DNA of 64,000 bases from Neorhizobium sp. JUb45 (GCF_004343585.1 NZ_SLYW01000005.1:186001-250000); one strand, 5' to 3'; shown: positions 37,476 through 47,706, numbered from the stretch's first letter. The notes: generated by a model not told the origin, from the letters alone. Translations and numbers: made by a program.

Positions 37476-39346
37476 GACATCTCCTTTCCTTCTTGACCGA
37501 TATCGACCCCGCGCGCCTGCAGGCGACGGCGCGCACCGCCATTGCCTCCTGCGTGGCCCTCGGCCTCGGCACGTTGATTGGCCTCGATCACCCGCAATGG
37601 GCGGCAATGACCGTCTGGATCGTCGCCCTGCCGACGCGTGGCCAGCGTCTGGAACGAAGCCTCGCGCGTATTGCGGGGACGACGATAGGCGCGATGGCGG
37701 GCATCGGCTTCATCGTTTTGTCAGGCGGCAGTCCAATCGGCATCGTTCTCGGCCTTGCCCTGTGGCTGGGCCTTTGCGCCGGCACCGGCAATCTGCTGAC
37801 CGGCCCGTTGTCCTATGTCAGCCTGCTGGCGGGATATTCCGCCGCCATGGTCACACTACTCGGTCATGGGCATGAAGACTCCATCGCGGCGCTTGCGCTC
37901 GATCGTATCCTGACGATCTGCCTCGGCGGCTTGATCGGGACGCTCGCCGCAATTTTCAGCACCACGAAACCCTCCGATATTGCCCAGGACACACGTGCCA
38001 TTGTCGAAACCTTCCTCGATCATGTCGCGGCCGGCGGTCCCGACCGCCAACAGCGTGCGCAGCTGATCGCGGCGATGGCCGTGCTGGACGAAAAACTGGA
38101 TGCCGTATCCGCAGGCTCGCTGCGTACACGCCGGCAAGCGCGCGATATCCGGCAATTGCTGGCAGCCATCATCGGATGCCTCACGGAGCCGAAACCACAC
38201 GCACCAGGCAAGATCCCGCCGACGCCGGATCGGACGGGCACGCCGCTATGCGATGACGCCGTGGCAAACCGTATCGCGACACTGGCGGCGGACGTCGCAT
38301 CATCATCACCGCATCTGGCCGCCTCGCTGACGGCAGTGGCGGCGGCATGGCGGCAGGCCAATCCAACCGCCGGTACGATCGACAGGGAGCGCCCGTCCCA
38401 CCCCGCCCTGCCTCGGCATCGCGACCGGATCGGCGCAGGTCGTGCAGCCTTGCGTTCGGCCGGCGCCGTGGCCGCGACGGGTATGCTCTGGGTGATCACC
38501 GGCTGGCCGCTCGGGCCTTACATGGTGATGGGCGCGGCGATCATGACGTCGGTCTTCTCAACCTTTCCGACCCCTCACCTGCAGATGCGCTGGGTGGTTG
38601 GCGGTTCGGTTGCCGGCGCGCTGGCGGCAGTGTTCGCCCATCTGTTCATCCTGCCGATGGCCATGAGCGCAACGCTGGCAGCCCTTTTGAGCATGCCGCT
38701 CATTCTTCTTGGCGCACCGGTCATGGCGCATCGGCGGGTGGCGCTGGCCGGCATGGAATACAATCTCATCTACCTGCTGATGATGAACCCGAACCTGCCG
38801 GTCGATGACAATCTTGCGCGCGCGCTGCTGCAGGCAGTTGCCGTCGTGCTTGGTCCGGTCTGCGCCTATCTGGCGTTTCTGGCAGTCCCCATCGATCCGC
38901 GTCGACGGCTTGATTTCATCATCCGGCTGATCGTCTCCGAACTCACGGCCATTGCGAAAGGGGATTTTGACGACTTGAAGCGCCGCCGACACTGGCGTTT
39001 GCGCATTCATCACCGGCTGATGTTGCTGGCCCGATGGGCGCATCGCAGCGGTGGCACCGGTTCCCTTGCATCCGATGGCGGAATGACAGCACTTGCACTT
39101 GGCAACACGCTTCTGCATGTGCGGGACATGGCGGCAAGGCCGGCCCTGTCCGCAGGATCGCGACGCGCGCTGAAGGCGACATTGTCGAGTGTCGCCACCC
39201 TGCCCGAAAAGCCGGAACGCGTGACCCGGCTTTTAAGAACGGCTGCAAAGACCCTGACAGAAATCGATCCGCAGAGTGCCGCGGGCCTCACCGAAACCGC
39301 CGGCCTGCTGGCCGCCAATCAGGATTTCTTCAGGCGCGCAGGCTGA
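37472..39346 (+). CDS. FUSC family efflux protein (AaeB-like)
   Basis: 624 residues. Two blocks of hydrophobic helices (residues about 25-165 and about 330-480) are separated by a cytoplasmic region, the repeat plan of the fusaric-acid-resistance/AaeB family, which exports aromatic acids. The N-terminal motif LDHPQWAAMTVWIVALPTRG is typical. The start is GTG at 37472, overlapping the MarR stop. No membrane-fusion partner (AaeA-like) is encoded beside it. It converges on rlmN with 15 bases between. Confidence 0.87.
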   Translation: MRHLLSFLTDIDPARLQATARTAIASCVALGLGTLIGLDHPQWAAMTVWIVALPTRGQRLERSLARIAGTTIGAMAGIGFIVLSGGSPIGIVLGLALWLGLCAGTGNLLTGPLSYVSLLAGYSAAMVTLLGHGHEDSIAALALDRILTICLGGLIGTLAAIFSTTKPSDIAQDTRAIVETFLDHVAAGGPDRQQRAQLIAAMAVLDEKLDAVSAGSLRTRRQARDIRQLLAAIIGCLTEPKPHAPGKIPPTPDRTGTPLCDDAVANRIATLAADVASSSPHLAASLTAVAAAWRQANPTAGTIDRERPSHPALPRHRDRIGAGRAALRSAGAVAATGMLWVITGWPLGPYMVMGAAIMTSVFSTFPTPHLQMRWVVGGSVAGALAAVFAHLFILPMAMSATLAALLSMPLILLGAPVMAHRRVALAGMEYNLIYLLMMNPNLPVDDNLARALLQAVAVVLGPVCAYLAFLAVPIDPRRRLDFIIRLIVSELTAIAKGDFDDLKRRRHWRLRIHHRLMLLARWAHRSGGTGSLASDGGMTALALGNTLLHVRDMAARPALSAGSRRALKATLSSVATLPEKPERVTRLLRTAAKTLTEIDPQSAAGLTETAGLLAANQDFFRRAG

Positions 39347-39361
39347 CCGGAAAGGACGAAC

Positions 39362-40603
39362 TCAATCGTCCTCGCCGTGGCCCGCAATCATCATCGCCTC
39401 GAAAGCCAGGCGATCGGTCTTGCGCATGCGTTCCGATTCCGATTTCAGCTGCCCGCAGGCAGCCAGAATGTCACGACCACGCGGCGTGCGGATCGGCGAC
39501 GCGTAACCGGCCTGATTGATGAAATCGGCAAACTTTTCGATCGTTGCCCAGTCCGAGCACTGGTAGTTTGTGCCCGGCCACGGGTTGAACGGGATCAGGT
39601 TGATCTTGGCCGGCACGCCCTTCAGCAACTGAACCATCGCCTTAGCGTCTTCCAGGCTGTCGTTGACGTCCTTCAGCATCACATATTCGAATGTGATGCG
39701 GCGGGCATTCGACAGGCCGGGATAGTTGCGGCAGGCGTCGATCAGTTCCTTCAACGGATATTTCTTGTTGATCGGCACCAGCATGTCACGCAGCTCGTCG
39801 CGCACGGCATGCAGCGAGATGGCCAGCATCACGCCGATTTCGTCACCGGTACGGAAAATTTCCGGCACGACGCCCGAGGTCGATAGCGTCACGCGACGCT
39901 TGGAGAGGGACAGACCATCTCCATCCGTGGCGATCAGAAGCGCCGTCTTGACGTGGTCGAAATTATAAAGCGGCTCGCCCATGCCCATCATGACGATATT
40001 GGTGACCTTGCGGTCACCTGTCGGCACAAAAGCGCCAGGCGGCGTGTCGGCACCCGGAAAGTCGCCAAGCCGGTCGCGGGCCAGAAGAAGCTGGCTGAGA
40101 ATTTCCTCGGCAGTCAGGTTACGAACCAGGCGCTGCGTACCGGTGTGACAGAAGGAACAGGTCAGCGTACAGCCGACCTGGCTGGAAATGCACAGCGTGC
40201 CGCGGCCTTCTTCGGGAATATAGACCGTCTCGATCTCGACCGGACGACCGGCACCGCGCGGCGGAAACCGCAGCAGCCACTTGCGCGTGCCATCGTTGGA
40301 AATCTGCTCCTCGACGATTTCCGGACGGGCAATGGTGAAATGCGCCTTCAGCATTTCGCGCATGTCCTTGGCGACATTGGTCATCGCGTCGAAATCGGAA
40401 ACGCCGCGAATGTAAAGCCAATGCCACAGCTGGCTGACGCGCATACGCACCTGCTTTTCGGGAATGCCCTTTTCTTTCAGAGCCGCGCCCATCTGTTCGC
40501 GCGACAAACCGATCAGCGATGGCTTGGAACCGAAAAGATCCGGATTGGCGACAAGCGGCTTCTTGGCGACGACGCCTGGCGCAAAAACCTCTGTGACTGA
40601 CAT
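39362..40603 (-). CDS. rlmN: Dual-specificity rRNA/tRNA adenine-C2 methyltransferase
   Basis: Radical-SAM enzyme that methylates C2 of A2503 in 23S rRNA and A37 in certain tRNAs. 413 residues, with the CX3CX2C iron-sulfur motif CTLTCSFC near residue 145, [13 protein letters not shown], and the catalytic cysteine pair completed near the C-terminus (DILAACGQL). The N-terminal HhH-like region is present ([16 protein letters not shown]). It is a single gene, with 220 bp to the IalB gene upstream that contain a terminator. Confidence 0.97.
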   Translation of the reverse strand: MSVTEVFAPGVVAKKPLVANPDLFGSKPSLIGLSREQMGAALKEKGIPEKQVRMRVSQLWHWLYIRGVSDFDAMTNVAKDMREMLKAHFTIARPEIVEEQISNDGTRKWLLRFPPRGAGRPVEIETVYIPEEGRGTLCISSQVGCTLTCSFCHTGTQRLVRNLTAEEILSQLLLARDRLGDFPGADTPPGAFVPTGDRKVTNIVMMGMGEPLYNFDHVKTALLIATDGDGLSLSKRRVTLSTSGVVPEIFRTGDEIGVMLAISLHAVRDELRDMLVPINKKYPLKELIDACRNYPGLSNARRITFEYVMLKDVNDSLEDAKAMVQLLKGVPAKINLIPFNPWPGTNYQCSDWATIEKFADFINQAGYASPIRTPRGRDILAACGQLKSESERMRKTDRLAFEAMMIAGHGEDD

Positions 40604-40765
40604 GTTCTATCCCGTTCGAGCACATGACCAGCGCCACCGCGAAACAGGCGGATAAGGCTAGGGGCATGTCTGTTCGTGAAACCTGAAACGGCCGCGGCAA
40701 CGTGTGGCCTGACCCTGTTGAGCCGGGCTTTATCATCAAAATGCCGCCGCGTCACCCTGTCTTGG

Positions 40766-40799
40766 AAAAACGACGAAGGCCGGTCTTGCGACCGGCCTT
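40766..40799 (-). terminator. Terminator downstream of the IalB gene
   Basis: A perfect stem AAGGCCGGTC / GACCGGCCTT (40776-40799) with a TTGC loop. Downstream on the minus strand a U-run lies five bases further (AAAAA at 40766-40770 on the plus strand). It follows the IalB stop at 40824 by about 25 bp. Confidence 0.72.
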
Positions 40800-40823
40800 T
40801 CTCTGAAACGCGCAATAAAATTC

Positions 40824-41327
40824 TTACTTGCAGGATTCGATCTGCTTGAGAGCAGCCGAAATACCGGCGAGCGAATAGGCGTAGGACGTCTTGGTGCCGC
40901 GGCCGGAAACGGCGCTGACGCTCATGTTCGTGCCGGTCTTCATGGCGGCGACCAGGGCCGGCTCTTCGGCAGCATTCTCCACCCAGGCAGCCTTTTCCTT
41001 GGTGAACATGACAAAATTCTTGCCATCGATAGTGACAGTGACCTTGGAATTGGCCTGCATCGTGTAGCCCATCATTGCCTGCGGTTCGTAGGAGATGTTC
41101 TGGCCCGGACGCTGCGAAACGATGAAGAAGATGTCCCCATGATCGACGGAAGCAGGTTCCTTGGTGGTCGGAACCGACAGGACGTAGCAGACCGTGCCGT
41201 TACCCTGCTTGTAGGAATATGCGCCCCAGGCCTTGAACTGCTGAATACGGTTCGGCGCCTGTGCGGCGGCAATGCTCGTGCCTGCCAGCATGAGGCTCAG
41301 CGCAATGGCAATCTGTCTTGCAAACAT
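40824..41327 (-). CDS. Invasion-associated locus B (IalB) family protein
   Basis: 167-residue secreted protein of the family named after Bartonella IalB, widespread in rhizobia. It has a signal peptide (FARQIAIALSLMLAGTSIAAA) cleaved after AQA near residue 23. The family core follows, with WGAYSYKQGNGTVCYVLSVPT, SYEPQAMMGYTM and the C-terminal SYSLAGISAALKQIESC. Two cysteines, one at each end, could form a disulfide. The function in free-living species is unclear; it is probably periplasmic or envelope-associated. Confidence 0.88.
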   Translation of the reverse strand: MFARQIAIALSLMLAGTSIAAAQAPNRIQQFKAWGAYSYKQGNGTVCYVLSVPTTKEPASVDHGDIFFIVSQRPGQNISYEPQAMMGYTMQANSKVTVTIDGKNFVMFTKEKAAWVENAAEEPALVAAMKTGTNMSVSAVSGRGTKTSYAYSLAGISAALKQIESCK

Positions 41328-41652
41328 GGGTTTCCTGCCAATTTTTTTATGAACGGTCGACCGGAAGTCCCTGCGGGCGTGGTCGCGATCGCTCTATTTT
41401 GACCAAATTCTGGTTACCAAACCGTGAAGAACGGTCCTGAAAGGGAAGGAGGTGTACCACTTCCGGCATCATGGGACATTTCGCCTGAACCCGGTTTTAA
41501 CCACGTTTTTGACTTTGTTTCACCTGAAGTTCGAATGTGGGCCTGTGCGCCCCTCATATTTTACTGACACAAGGAATGGGGCAACAGTTTGTCCTCTTCC
41601 AATACGCTGTTTTGACATTAGAATAGCTGAATACGAGACGGATTTTTGATGA
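41328..41652. other. 325-bp intergenic region upstream of the ECF sigma gene
   Basis: The interval separates the divergent IalB and ECF sigma genes. It is richer in A and T than its surroundings. It contains a strong ribosome-binding-like sequence AAGGAGGTG (41446-41454), but the only nearby ATG (41471) opens a five-codon frame. A short hairpin (ACCGT / ACGGT near 41421-41435) precedes it. No gene is claimed. Confidence 0.5.
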
Positions 41653-42240
41653 ATGACGGACGAAGTGCTCAGCGACAGTGACCAGAAAGATCGCTTCGCC
41701 GCTCTGGCAAGGGCTGTCGCGGAAGATCGCGACCAGCTTGCATTTCGCCAATTGTTCGATCATTTCGCGCCACGCCTGAATTACTGGCTGCATCGCCGCG
41801 GCCTTGCCAATGAGGAAGCGGAGGAAATCGTTCAGGAGGTCATGACGGTTCTCTGGCACCGCGCCCAACTCTACGACGTCAATCGCTCGTCGCTTTCGAC
41901 ATGGCTGTTCCGCATTGCCCGCAATCGCCATATCGACCTGCAACGCCGCATCAAGACCAGGATGATCGACGGCAAGGAACCGCTGCTACAGATCGATGAC
42001 GTGCCCGGCATGGAGACCATGCTGGAAAGCGAGGAGCGTGAGGCGCAAGTGCGCGAGGCATTGACCCGCATTCCCGGCGAGCAGATGGAGCTGGTGCGCG
42101 CCTCGTTTTTCCTCGGTTATTCGCATAGCGAAATCGCCGCCTGCACCGGCCTGCCGCTCGGCACGGTCAAATCGCGCATACGACTTGCGTTCGAGCACCT
42201 GCGCAAAGCGCTCGATAATTCAGATCGATTGTCGTCGTAA
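41653..42240 (+). CDS. RNA polymerase ECF sigma factor
   Basis: 195-residue extracytoplasmic-function sigma factor. Region 2 covers residues about 27-95 (FRQLFDHFAPRLNYWLHRRG; STWLFRIARNRHIDLQRR), and region 4 the C-terminal part (ALTRIPGEQMELVRASFFLG; HSEIAACTGLPLGTVKSRI). The acidic linker between them is short. No anti-sigma factor is encoded beside it: the next gene converges on it and is YkvA-like. The ATG at 41653 has only a weak ribosome-binding sequence. Signal and regulon unknown. Confidence 0.92.
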   Translation: MTDEVLSDSDQKDRFAALARAVAEDRDQLAFRQLFDHFAPRLNYWLHRRGLANEEAEEIVQEVMTVLWHRAQLYDVNRSSLSTWLFRIARNRHIDLQRRIKTRMIDGKEPLLQIDDVPGMETMLESEEREAQVREALTRIPGEQMELVRASFFLGYSHSEIAACTGLPLGTVKSRIRLAFEHLRKALDNSDRLSS

Positions 42241-42247
42241 TGGATCT

Positions 42248-42646
42248 TTATTTGGCGGCGGAGGCTGCAGCGACATCCGTCTCGTCAGCCAGGGCACGGT
42301 CGGCAGCCTCGTAATGCTCGTCGGTGATGTGGACGCTGATCATCTTGAGCGCTGCCGCAAGCACCGCGACATCATCCGTAAAGCCGGCCACCACAAGAAA
42401 ATCCGGGATGATATCGATCGGCAACACGAAATAACCGAGCGCCGCCAGCAATACACCCTTGGCCCGAGTGGGCGTTTTCGAATCGGTGGCGCAATAGAAG
42501 GCGGCAACCAGATCTCGCGAAAACGGAACGTAGCGGGCCGCCTTGCGAAGCGTCGGCCAGAATTTGGCTTTCACCTGCGTCTCGCGGCGATTTTGAGTTT
42601 CCTCGTCGCCGGCCAACAGTATCTCACCGATTTTCACGTCATCCAT
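42248..42646 (-). CDS. YkvA family protein (DUF1232)
   Basis: 132-residue protein with the DUF1232 core LAALGYFVLPIDIIPDFLVV preceded by PFSRDLVAAFYCATDSKTP. The short hydrophobic segment suggests membrane association. Function unknown. It converges on the ECF sigma gene with seven bases between stops. It is not an anti-sigma factor by any visible motif. Confidence 0.88.
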   Translation of the reverse strand: MDDVKIGEILLAGDEETQNRRETQVKAKFWPTLRKAARYVPFSRDLVAAFYCATDSKTPTRAKGVLLAALGYFVLPIDIIPDFLVVAGFTDDVAVLAAALKMISVHITDEHYEAADRALADETDVAAASAAK

Positions 42647-42706
42647 AAAAGCGTCTCCGAAGCGAACCCCGTGGAGCCCCTCATATGGCCATGACAGGCC
42701 ATACCT

Positions 42707-43009
42707 TCAATCCTGGCCAGCAACGCTATCCATCAAATGCGCCAGCTTGAAGTCAAGCTCGGTCAGTCCACCGGCATCATGCGTCGACAGCGTCACATCG
42801 ACCTTTGAGTAGACGTTGAACCATTCCGGATGATGATCGAGCTTCTCCGCAAAAAACGCGCATTGCGTCATGAAGCCGAAAGCCTCGACAAACGTCTTGA
42901 ACTTGAACGTCCTGACGATGGCCTTGCCATCATCCCGCAAGGCCCAGCCGGAAAGGTTTGCCAGTTCACCTTCAATGGATTTAGCTTCGAGTTTCTGGGG
43001 TCGCATCAT
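42707..43009 (-). CDS. phhB: 4a-hydroxytetrahydrobiopterin dehydratase (PCD/DCoH)
   Basis: 100-residue pterin-4a-carbinolamine dehydratase, which regenerates the pterin cofactor. The active-site motif HHPEW lies near residue 59, with [21 protein letters not shown] behind it. Two ATGs are adjacent (43009 and 43006); the second has better spacing from AAGG. No phenylalanine hydroxylase gene is beside it, so the physiological partner is unclear. It follows thpR by 26 bp. Confidence 0.93.
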   Translation of the reverse strand: MMRPQKLEAKSIEGELANLSGWALRDDGKAIVRTFKFKTFVEAFGFMTQCAFFAEKLDHHPEWFNVYSKVDVTLSTHDAGGLTELDFKLAHLMDSVAGQD

Positions 43010-43035
43010 GCACCTTTGAAATCGATCGGAAGCCT

Positions 43036-43623
43036 TCAGTAGAGGCTGGTCTCATGAAGCTCGCCGCCCGCATGGCTCGCCCCCCATGATTCGTTCAGCG
43101 GAAAGATTTCCTCTGTCACGTAAGGTCCGCCACCGACAGATTCCTTCGATGACAGAAGGACGAAACGGCCGGCCGTAAACGGCATGGCATGGAAATTCCC
43201 GCGACCGCCGAGATAATGCACGACATCATCCAGGCGGCAGGATTTCAGCCGTCCCAGCGTCACATGCGGCATGAACTTTCTCGGCTCGGCAGGCAGGCCA
43301 ATACGCTGGCAGATCCGTTCGATCTCACCCTGCAAGGCAGCCATTTCGGGGGATGGCGTGACACCTGCCCAGACCGAATGCGGCTTCTTAGAGCCGAAGG
43401 AACCGATACCGTTGATACTGATCTGGAATTCCTGCCGGTCGATCCGGTCCAGCCGGTCAACGATTTCGTCGGCAGTGCGGTTATCGACATCGCCGATGAA
43501 GCGAAGAGTGATGTGATAGTTCTCCACATCGATCCAGCGTGCTCCGGGTATTCCGCCCCGCAGCAGTGACAGGCTCATCGCGACATTGCGCGGTATCTCG
43601 AGGGCGGTGAAAAGTCTCGGCAT
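43036..43623 (-). CDS. thpR: RNA 2',3'-cyclic phosphodiesterase (2H family, ThpR)
   Basis: 195-residue 2H phosphoesterase, formerly called 2'-5' RNA ligase. Both catalytic motifs are present: YHITLRFIG near residue 36 and PHVTLGRL near residue 119. The N-terminal [11 protein letters not shown] is typical. It opens 2',3'-cyclic phosphates on RNA ends. It is followed by phhB on the same strand. Confidence 0.94.
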   Translation of the reverse strand: MPRLFTALEIPRNVAMSLSLLRGGIPGARWIDVENYHITLRFIGDVDNRTADEIVDRLDRIDRQEFQISINGIGSFGSKKPHSVWAGVTPSPEMAALQGEIERICQRIGLPAEPRKFMPHVTLGRLKSCRLDDVVHYLGGRGNFHAMPFTAGRFVLLSSKESVGGGPYVTEEIFPLNESWGASHAGGELHETSLY

Positions 43624-43689
43624 GGGGACCTCCTCGAATCTCTCGGATCTGACAACAGCGGAACATGCATGACGGTTCCGTGCAACCTA

Positions 43690-44352
43690 CTATTTCTTCT
43701 CCATAAGAATAGAGCGAACAAAGTTCTGCATAACCGGCAGAGAGCGCTCGACCATGACCTTCACACCCTCTGCATTGGGATGCATGCCATCGTCCAATTG
43801 CAGCGATTGTTGGGCTGCAACGCCATCGAGAAAGAATGGATAGAGCGGCACATCATATTTTTCCGAAAGCTTTTTATAGATCGGATTGAAACGCTCGGCA
43901 TATTCGCCGCCCATGTTCGGCGGCGCCATCATGCCCGCCAGAACTACAGGAATGCCTCGCTCTTTCAGCCGCGCCAGAATGCCGTCGAGGTTCTTTTCGC
44001 TCTGCTCAGGCGAAATACCGCGCAACGCGTCATTGGCGCCGAGTTCGACGATCACGCCTGCCGTGCCATCCGGCACCGACCAGTCGATGCGCGACAGTCC
44101 GCCGGATGTTGTATCACCGGAAACGCCGGCATTCGTGATCGTGACGCTCAGCCCTTCGACCTTTAGCGCCGCTTCCAGCTGCGCCGTGTAGGATTCGTTT
44201 GGAGGCAATTGATAACCCGCCATCAGGCTGTCGCCAAAACCGACGATCTGGACGGATTGGGTTGGTGCGGGGCTTTGTGCCACGGCAGAAAAGGCCGTTA
44301 ACGACAACGTGGTTATGACGGTGAAGTGAAGTGCGAGCGCTTTCAATCCCAT
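43690..44352 (-). CDS. tesA: Arylesterase / lysophospholipase TesA-like GDSL hydrolase
   Basis: 220-residue SGNH/GDSL hydrolase with a signal peptide (ALALHFTVITTLSLTAFSAV, cut after AQS). Block I is GFGDSLMAGYQL, block III is VIVELGANDALRG with the catalytic Asn region, and block V is DGMHPNAEG with the Asp/His of the triad. It is divergent from the ybbA-ybbP ABC pair by 92 bp, the same order as tesA-ybbAP in E. coli, which supports the identification. AAGG lies five bases before the ATG. Confidence 0.93.
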   Translation of the reverse strand: MGLKALALHFTVITTLSLTAFSAVAQSPAPTQSVQIVGFGDSLMAGYQLPPNESYTAQLEAALKVEGLSVTITNAGVSGDTTSGGLSRIDWSVPDGTAGVIVELGANDALRGISPEQSEKNLDGILARLKERGIPVVLAGMMAPPNMGGEYAERFNPIYKKLSEKYDVPLYPFFLDGVAAQQSLQLDDGMHPNAEGVKVMVERSLPVMQNFVRSILMEKK

Positions 44353-44444
44353 GAAGACCTTCCTAGATTGCCAACCTGTTCGCCGGCCCCTTGCCGACAT
44401 CCCATCATGACCGCTGTGTACATGCCAATATAGGACGCCTGCGC

Positions 44445-45158
44445 GTGACTAAAACCATCATCGAGCTGAAGAAGGCTGATCTTACCCTCGGCAGCGCCGC
44501 CGCATCCGTGCATGTATTGAAGAATATCGACGTCCAGATCGGCCGCGGCGAAGCCGTCGGCATCGTTGGCCCATCCGGTTCGGGCAAATCGACCCTGCTG
44601 ATGGTTCTCGCCGGCCTGGAACGGCTCGATAGCGGCGAGATCGTCATTCTCAACACCCCGCTCCACCAGCTTTCCGAGGATGGCCTGGCGGATTTCCGCG
44701 GCCGCAATATCGGTATCGTCTTCCAGTCGTTTCACCTGATCGCCAACATGACCGCAATCGAGAACGTTGCCGTGCCGCTGGAACTGGCCAATGCGCCGAA
44801 CCCGTTCGAAACCGCGCGCCAGGAGCTGATCGCAGTCGGCCTCGGTGAACGTCTCAATCACTATCCCGGCCAGCTGTCCGGCGGTGAGCAGCAGCGCGTG
44901 GCGATCGCCCGTGCGCTTGCCCCCTCGCCTTCGGTTCTGATCGCCGACGAGCCGACCGGCAATCTCGACACCGAGACCGGCCGTCAGATTGCCGACCTCC
45001 TGTTTTCAAAACAGGCCGAACGCGGCATGACCATGCTGCTCGTCACCCACGACAACGCACTTGCAGCTCGCTGCTCGCGGCAGATACGCGTGCGCTCAGG
45101 CGAAATCGTTGCCGAAGGTGCAGCACCCGGTAGTGTCGGAGAAGCAATCCGCGCATGA
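44445..45158 (+). CDS. ybbA: ABC transporter ATP-binding protein (YbbA-like)
   Basis: 237-residue ATPase of the MacB/LolD family. Walker A is GPSGSGKST near residue 43, the signature is LSGGEQQR near residue 144, and Walker B is [12 protein letters not shown]. The start is GTG at 44445 with AGGA upstream; no ATG lies in frame before the domain. It overlaps the permease gene by four bases (ATGA) and is divergent from tesA. Family members of this type move substrates out of the inner membrane rather than import them. Confidence 0.93.
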   Translation: MTKTIIELKKADLTLGSAAASVHVLKNIDVQIGRGEAVGIVGPSGSGKSTLLMVLAGLERLDSGEIVILNTPLHQLSEDGLADFRGRNIGIVFQSFHLIANMTAIENVAVPLELANAPNPFETARQELIAVGLGERLNHYPGQLSGGEQQRVAIARALAPSPSVLIADEPTGNLDTETGRQIADLLFSKQAERGMTMLLVTHDNALAARCSRQIRVRSGEIVAEGAAPGSVGEAIRA

Positions 45159-47701
45159 GAAACAGCACGTCCGCCCGCCTGTCGATCGCACTTCGCCTCG
45201 CCCTTCGCGAAATGCGCGGCGGCCTTTCCGGGTTTTACATCTTTCTCGCCTGTATCGCGCTCGGCACCGGCGCCATTGCCTCGGTGAATTCCGTTTCGCG
45301 CGCCATAACCGGCGCGATCGCAACCCAGGGCCAGAGCCTGCTAGCCGGCGACGTGCGTTTCGAACTGAACAATCGCGAGGCAAGCGAGGAGGAGCGTACA
45401 TTCCTCAACGGCCTCGGCACGGTATCGGTCTCCACCAACCTCCGCTCGATGGCGCGGCTGCCGGATGGCTCCGACCAGACGCTTGCCGAGGTGAAGGCCG
45501 TCGATGGCGTTTATCCGCTCTATGGTCAATTGAAGACCGAGCCGAACATGCCGATCACCAATCTCCTCACCCATGAGGACAACGTGTATGGCGCGATCGC
45601 TGCGCCGCTATTGCTCGATCGTCTCGGCATCTCGGTTGGCGACGAATTGCTGCTCGGCAACGCGCGTATCAAGATCAAGGGCACGATCGTCACCGAACCG
45701 GATGCGGTCTCTGAAGGTTTTGGCTTTGCGCCGCGCCTGCTGATTGCCCGTGATGCCCTTACCGCATCCGGCCTGATCACCACCGGCAGCCTTGTCGAAC
45801 ATGCCTACCGCATCAAGCTGGCAGACCCGACCACAAGCAAGGCCGTTGTCGCCAGCGCCAACAAACAGTTCCCGAGTGCCGGCTGGTCTGTTCGCAGCAG
45901 CGATCGCGCAGCGCCGTCGCTGACGGAAAATGTCGACCGCTTTTCGCAGTTCCTGACGCTTGTCGGCCTCACCGCCCTCATCGTCGGGGGTGTCGGCGTC
46001 GCCAACGCCGTGCGCGCCTTCCTCGATAGCAAGCGCACCACCATCGCCACGCTGAAATGCCTCGGTGCACCCGCTTTCGTCGTCACCATCACCTATCTGT
46101 TCCAGATCCTCATTCTGGGCGGCGTCGGCATTGCCATCGGCCTTGCCGTCGGCGCCATCGCGCCCTTCATCGCCCTGCGTTTTCTGGATGGCGCATTGCC
46201 CGTTCCGGCCGAAGTCACGCTTTATCCGTCCGCACTCGGCATCGCAGCCCTGTTCGGCCTTCTGACGACCTTTGCCTTTGCCATCCTGCCGCTTGGCCAT
46301 GCCCGCGAAGTACCGGCCACAGCGCTCTTCCGCGAACAGGGTTTTGAGCAGGCCCGCCTGCCCTCCTGGCCCTACCTCGCGGCCGGTGGCGTTGCCTTGG
46401 CAGCCCTTGCGGCACTGGCGATCTTCGCCGCCGAAGACCGATTTATCGCCTCCATTTTCCTCGGTGCGGTTGCTGCGGCATTCGTGCTGCTGCGCATTGT
46501 TGCAGGTGGCATATCGGCGCTGGCGCGCCATTGCCCGCGTGTCTCTTCGCCCGCCCTGCGACTGGCGATCGGCAACATCCATCGTCCCGGTGCGCTCACT
46601 TCGTCCGTTGTCCTGTCGCTCGGCCTCGGCCTGGCGCTGTTGGTCACACTGACGCTGATCGACGGCAATCTGCGCCGCCAGTTGAACGGCACGATGACGC
46701 AGAACGCCCCCAATTTCTTCTTCGTCGATATCCAGAGCGCCGAGCGCCAGGGTTTTGTCGATATCCTGAAGCAGCAATCTCCGCAGGGCACGATCACCGA
46801 AGTGCCGATGTTGCGCGGACGCATTCTCGCCTTCAACGGTGAGGACGTCGCCAAGATGAACGTGCCGCCATCGGGACGCTGGGTTCTGCGCGGCGATCGC
46901 GGCATCACCTATGACGCCAGTCTGCCGACCGGCTCGAAACTGGTCGAAGGCGAATGGTGGTCTGAAGATTATACCGGTGAACCGCTCGTTTCCTTCTCGG
47001 CGGAAGAAGCGGGCGAACTGGGGCTGAAGATCGGAGACACAGTTACCGTCAACGTGCTTGGCCGCAACATCACCGCCAGGATCGCCAACTTCCGTAAGAT
47101 CGAGTGGGAATCGCTTTCGATCAACTTTGTCATGGTCTTTTCGCCCAACACGTTTCGGGGCGCGCCACATGCGTGGCTGGCAACGCTGACGGATGCCGGC
47201 GCATCACCGCAGGCCGAGGCCGCCATCCTCAGAACAGTGACCAACGCGTTCCCGACCATCACCAGCGTTCGCGTCAAGGACGCGATCGACATTGTCGATC
47301 AGTTGGTGGGACAGCTCGCGACTGCCATTCGCGCGGCCGCCGCCGTGGCGCTGATCGCCTCCGTGCTGGTGCTGGCCGGCGCACTTGCTGCCGGCAACCG
47401 CGCCCGCACCCATGATGCCGTGATCCTCAAAACGCTCGGTGGCACGCGCTCCATGCTGATCCGCGCCTTCAGCTACGAATACATGATCCTCGGCACGGCA
47501 ACGGCCATCTTTGCCCTGTTCGCCGGCACCGGTGCGGCCTGGTATGTGGTGGCAAAGATCATGCGCCTGCAATCGACCTTCATGCCGGATGTCGCCGTGC
47601 TGACGCTGGTGATCGCGCTGGTGCTGACGGTCGGTATCGGTCTTGCCGGCACGTGGCGCATTCTGGGACAGAAGGCGGCACCCGTATTGCGCGAACTTTG
47701 A
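45155..47701 (+). CDS. ybbP: ABC transporter permease (YbbP-like, FtsX domains)
   Basis: 848-residue permease. It has an N-terminal membrane helix (FYIFLACIALGTGAIASVNSV), a large periplasmic domain, then two FtsX-type helix clusters (residues about 265-400 and about 710-845) and a second long extracytoplasmic region between them. It pairs with YbbA, encoded with a four-base overlap. The E. coli pair lies beside tesA in the same way. Substrate unproven; lipid or lipid-linked metabolites are suspected. Confidence 0.92.
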   Translation: MRNSTSARLSIALRLALREMRGGLSGFYIFLACIALGTGAIASVNSVSRAITGAIATQGQSLLAGDVRFELNNREASEEERTFLNGLGTVSVSTNLRSMARLPDGSDQTLAEVKAVDGVYPLYGQLKTEPNMPITNLLTHEDNVYGAIAAPLLLDRLGISVGDELLLGNARIKIKGTIVTEPDAVSEGFGFAPRLLIARDALTASGLITTGSLVEHAYRIKLADPTTSKAVVASANKQFPSAGWSVRSSDRAAPSLTENVDRFSQFLTLVGLTALIVGGVGVANAVRAFLDSKRTTIATLKCLGAPAFVVTITYLFQILILGGVGIAIGLAVGAIAPFIALRFLDGALPVPAEVTLYPSALGIAALFGLLTTFAFAILPLGHAREVPATALFREQGFEQARLPSWPYLAAGGVALAALAALAIFAAEDRFIASIFLGAVAAAFVLLRIVAGGISALARHCPRVSSPALRLAIGNIHRPGALTSSVVLSLGLGLALLVTLTLIDGNLRRQLNGTMTQNAPNFFFVDIQSAERQGFVDILKQQSPQGTITEVPMLRGRILAFNGEDVAKMNVPPSGRWVLRGDRGITYDASLPTGSKLVEGEWWSEDYTGEPLVSFSAEEAGELGLKIGDTVTVNVLGRNITARIANFRKIEWESLSINFVMVFSPNTFRGAPHAWLATLTDAGASPQAEAAILRTVTNAFPTITSVRVKDAIDIVDQLVGQLATAIRAAAAVALIASVLVLAGALAAGNRARTHDAVILKTLGGTRSMLIRAFSYEYMILGTATAIFALFAGTGAAWYVVAKIMRLQSTFMPDVAVLTLVIALVLTVGIGLAGTWRILGQKAAPVLREL

Positions 47702-47706
47702 TATAT

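Noticed and set aside
41446..41535. Possible small gene behind the strong ribosome-binding-like sequence
   Set aside because: The ATG at 41471 gives only five codons. The GTG frame at 41452 starts inside the ribosome-binding-like sequence itself and has no recognisable features, so it is noted as an oddity, not a gene.
45608..47170. 520-residue open frame on the minus strand
   Set aside because: Antisense to the ybbP-like permease; composition is that of a shadow frame.
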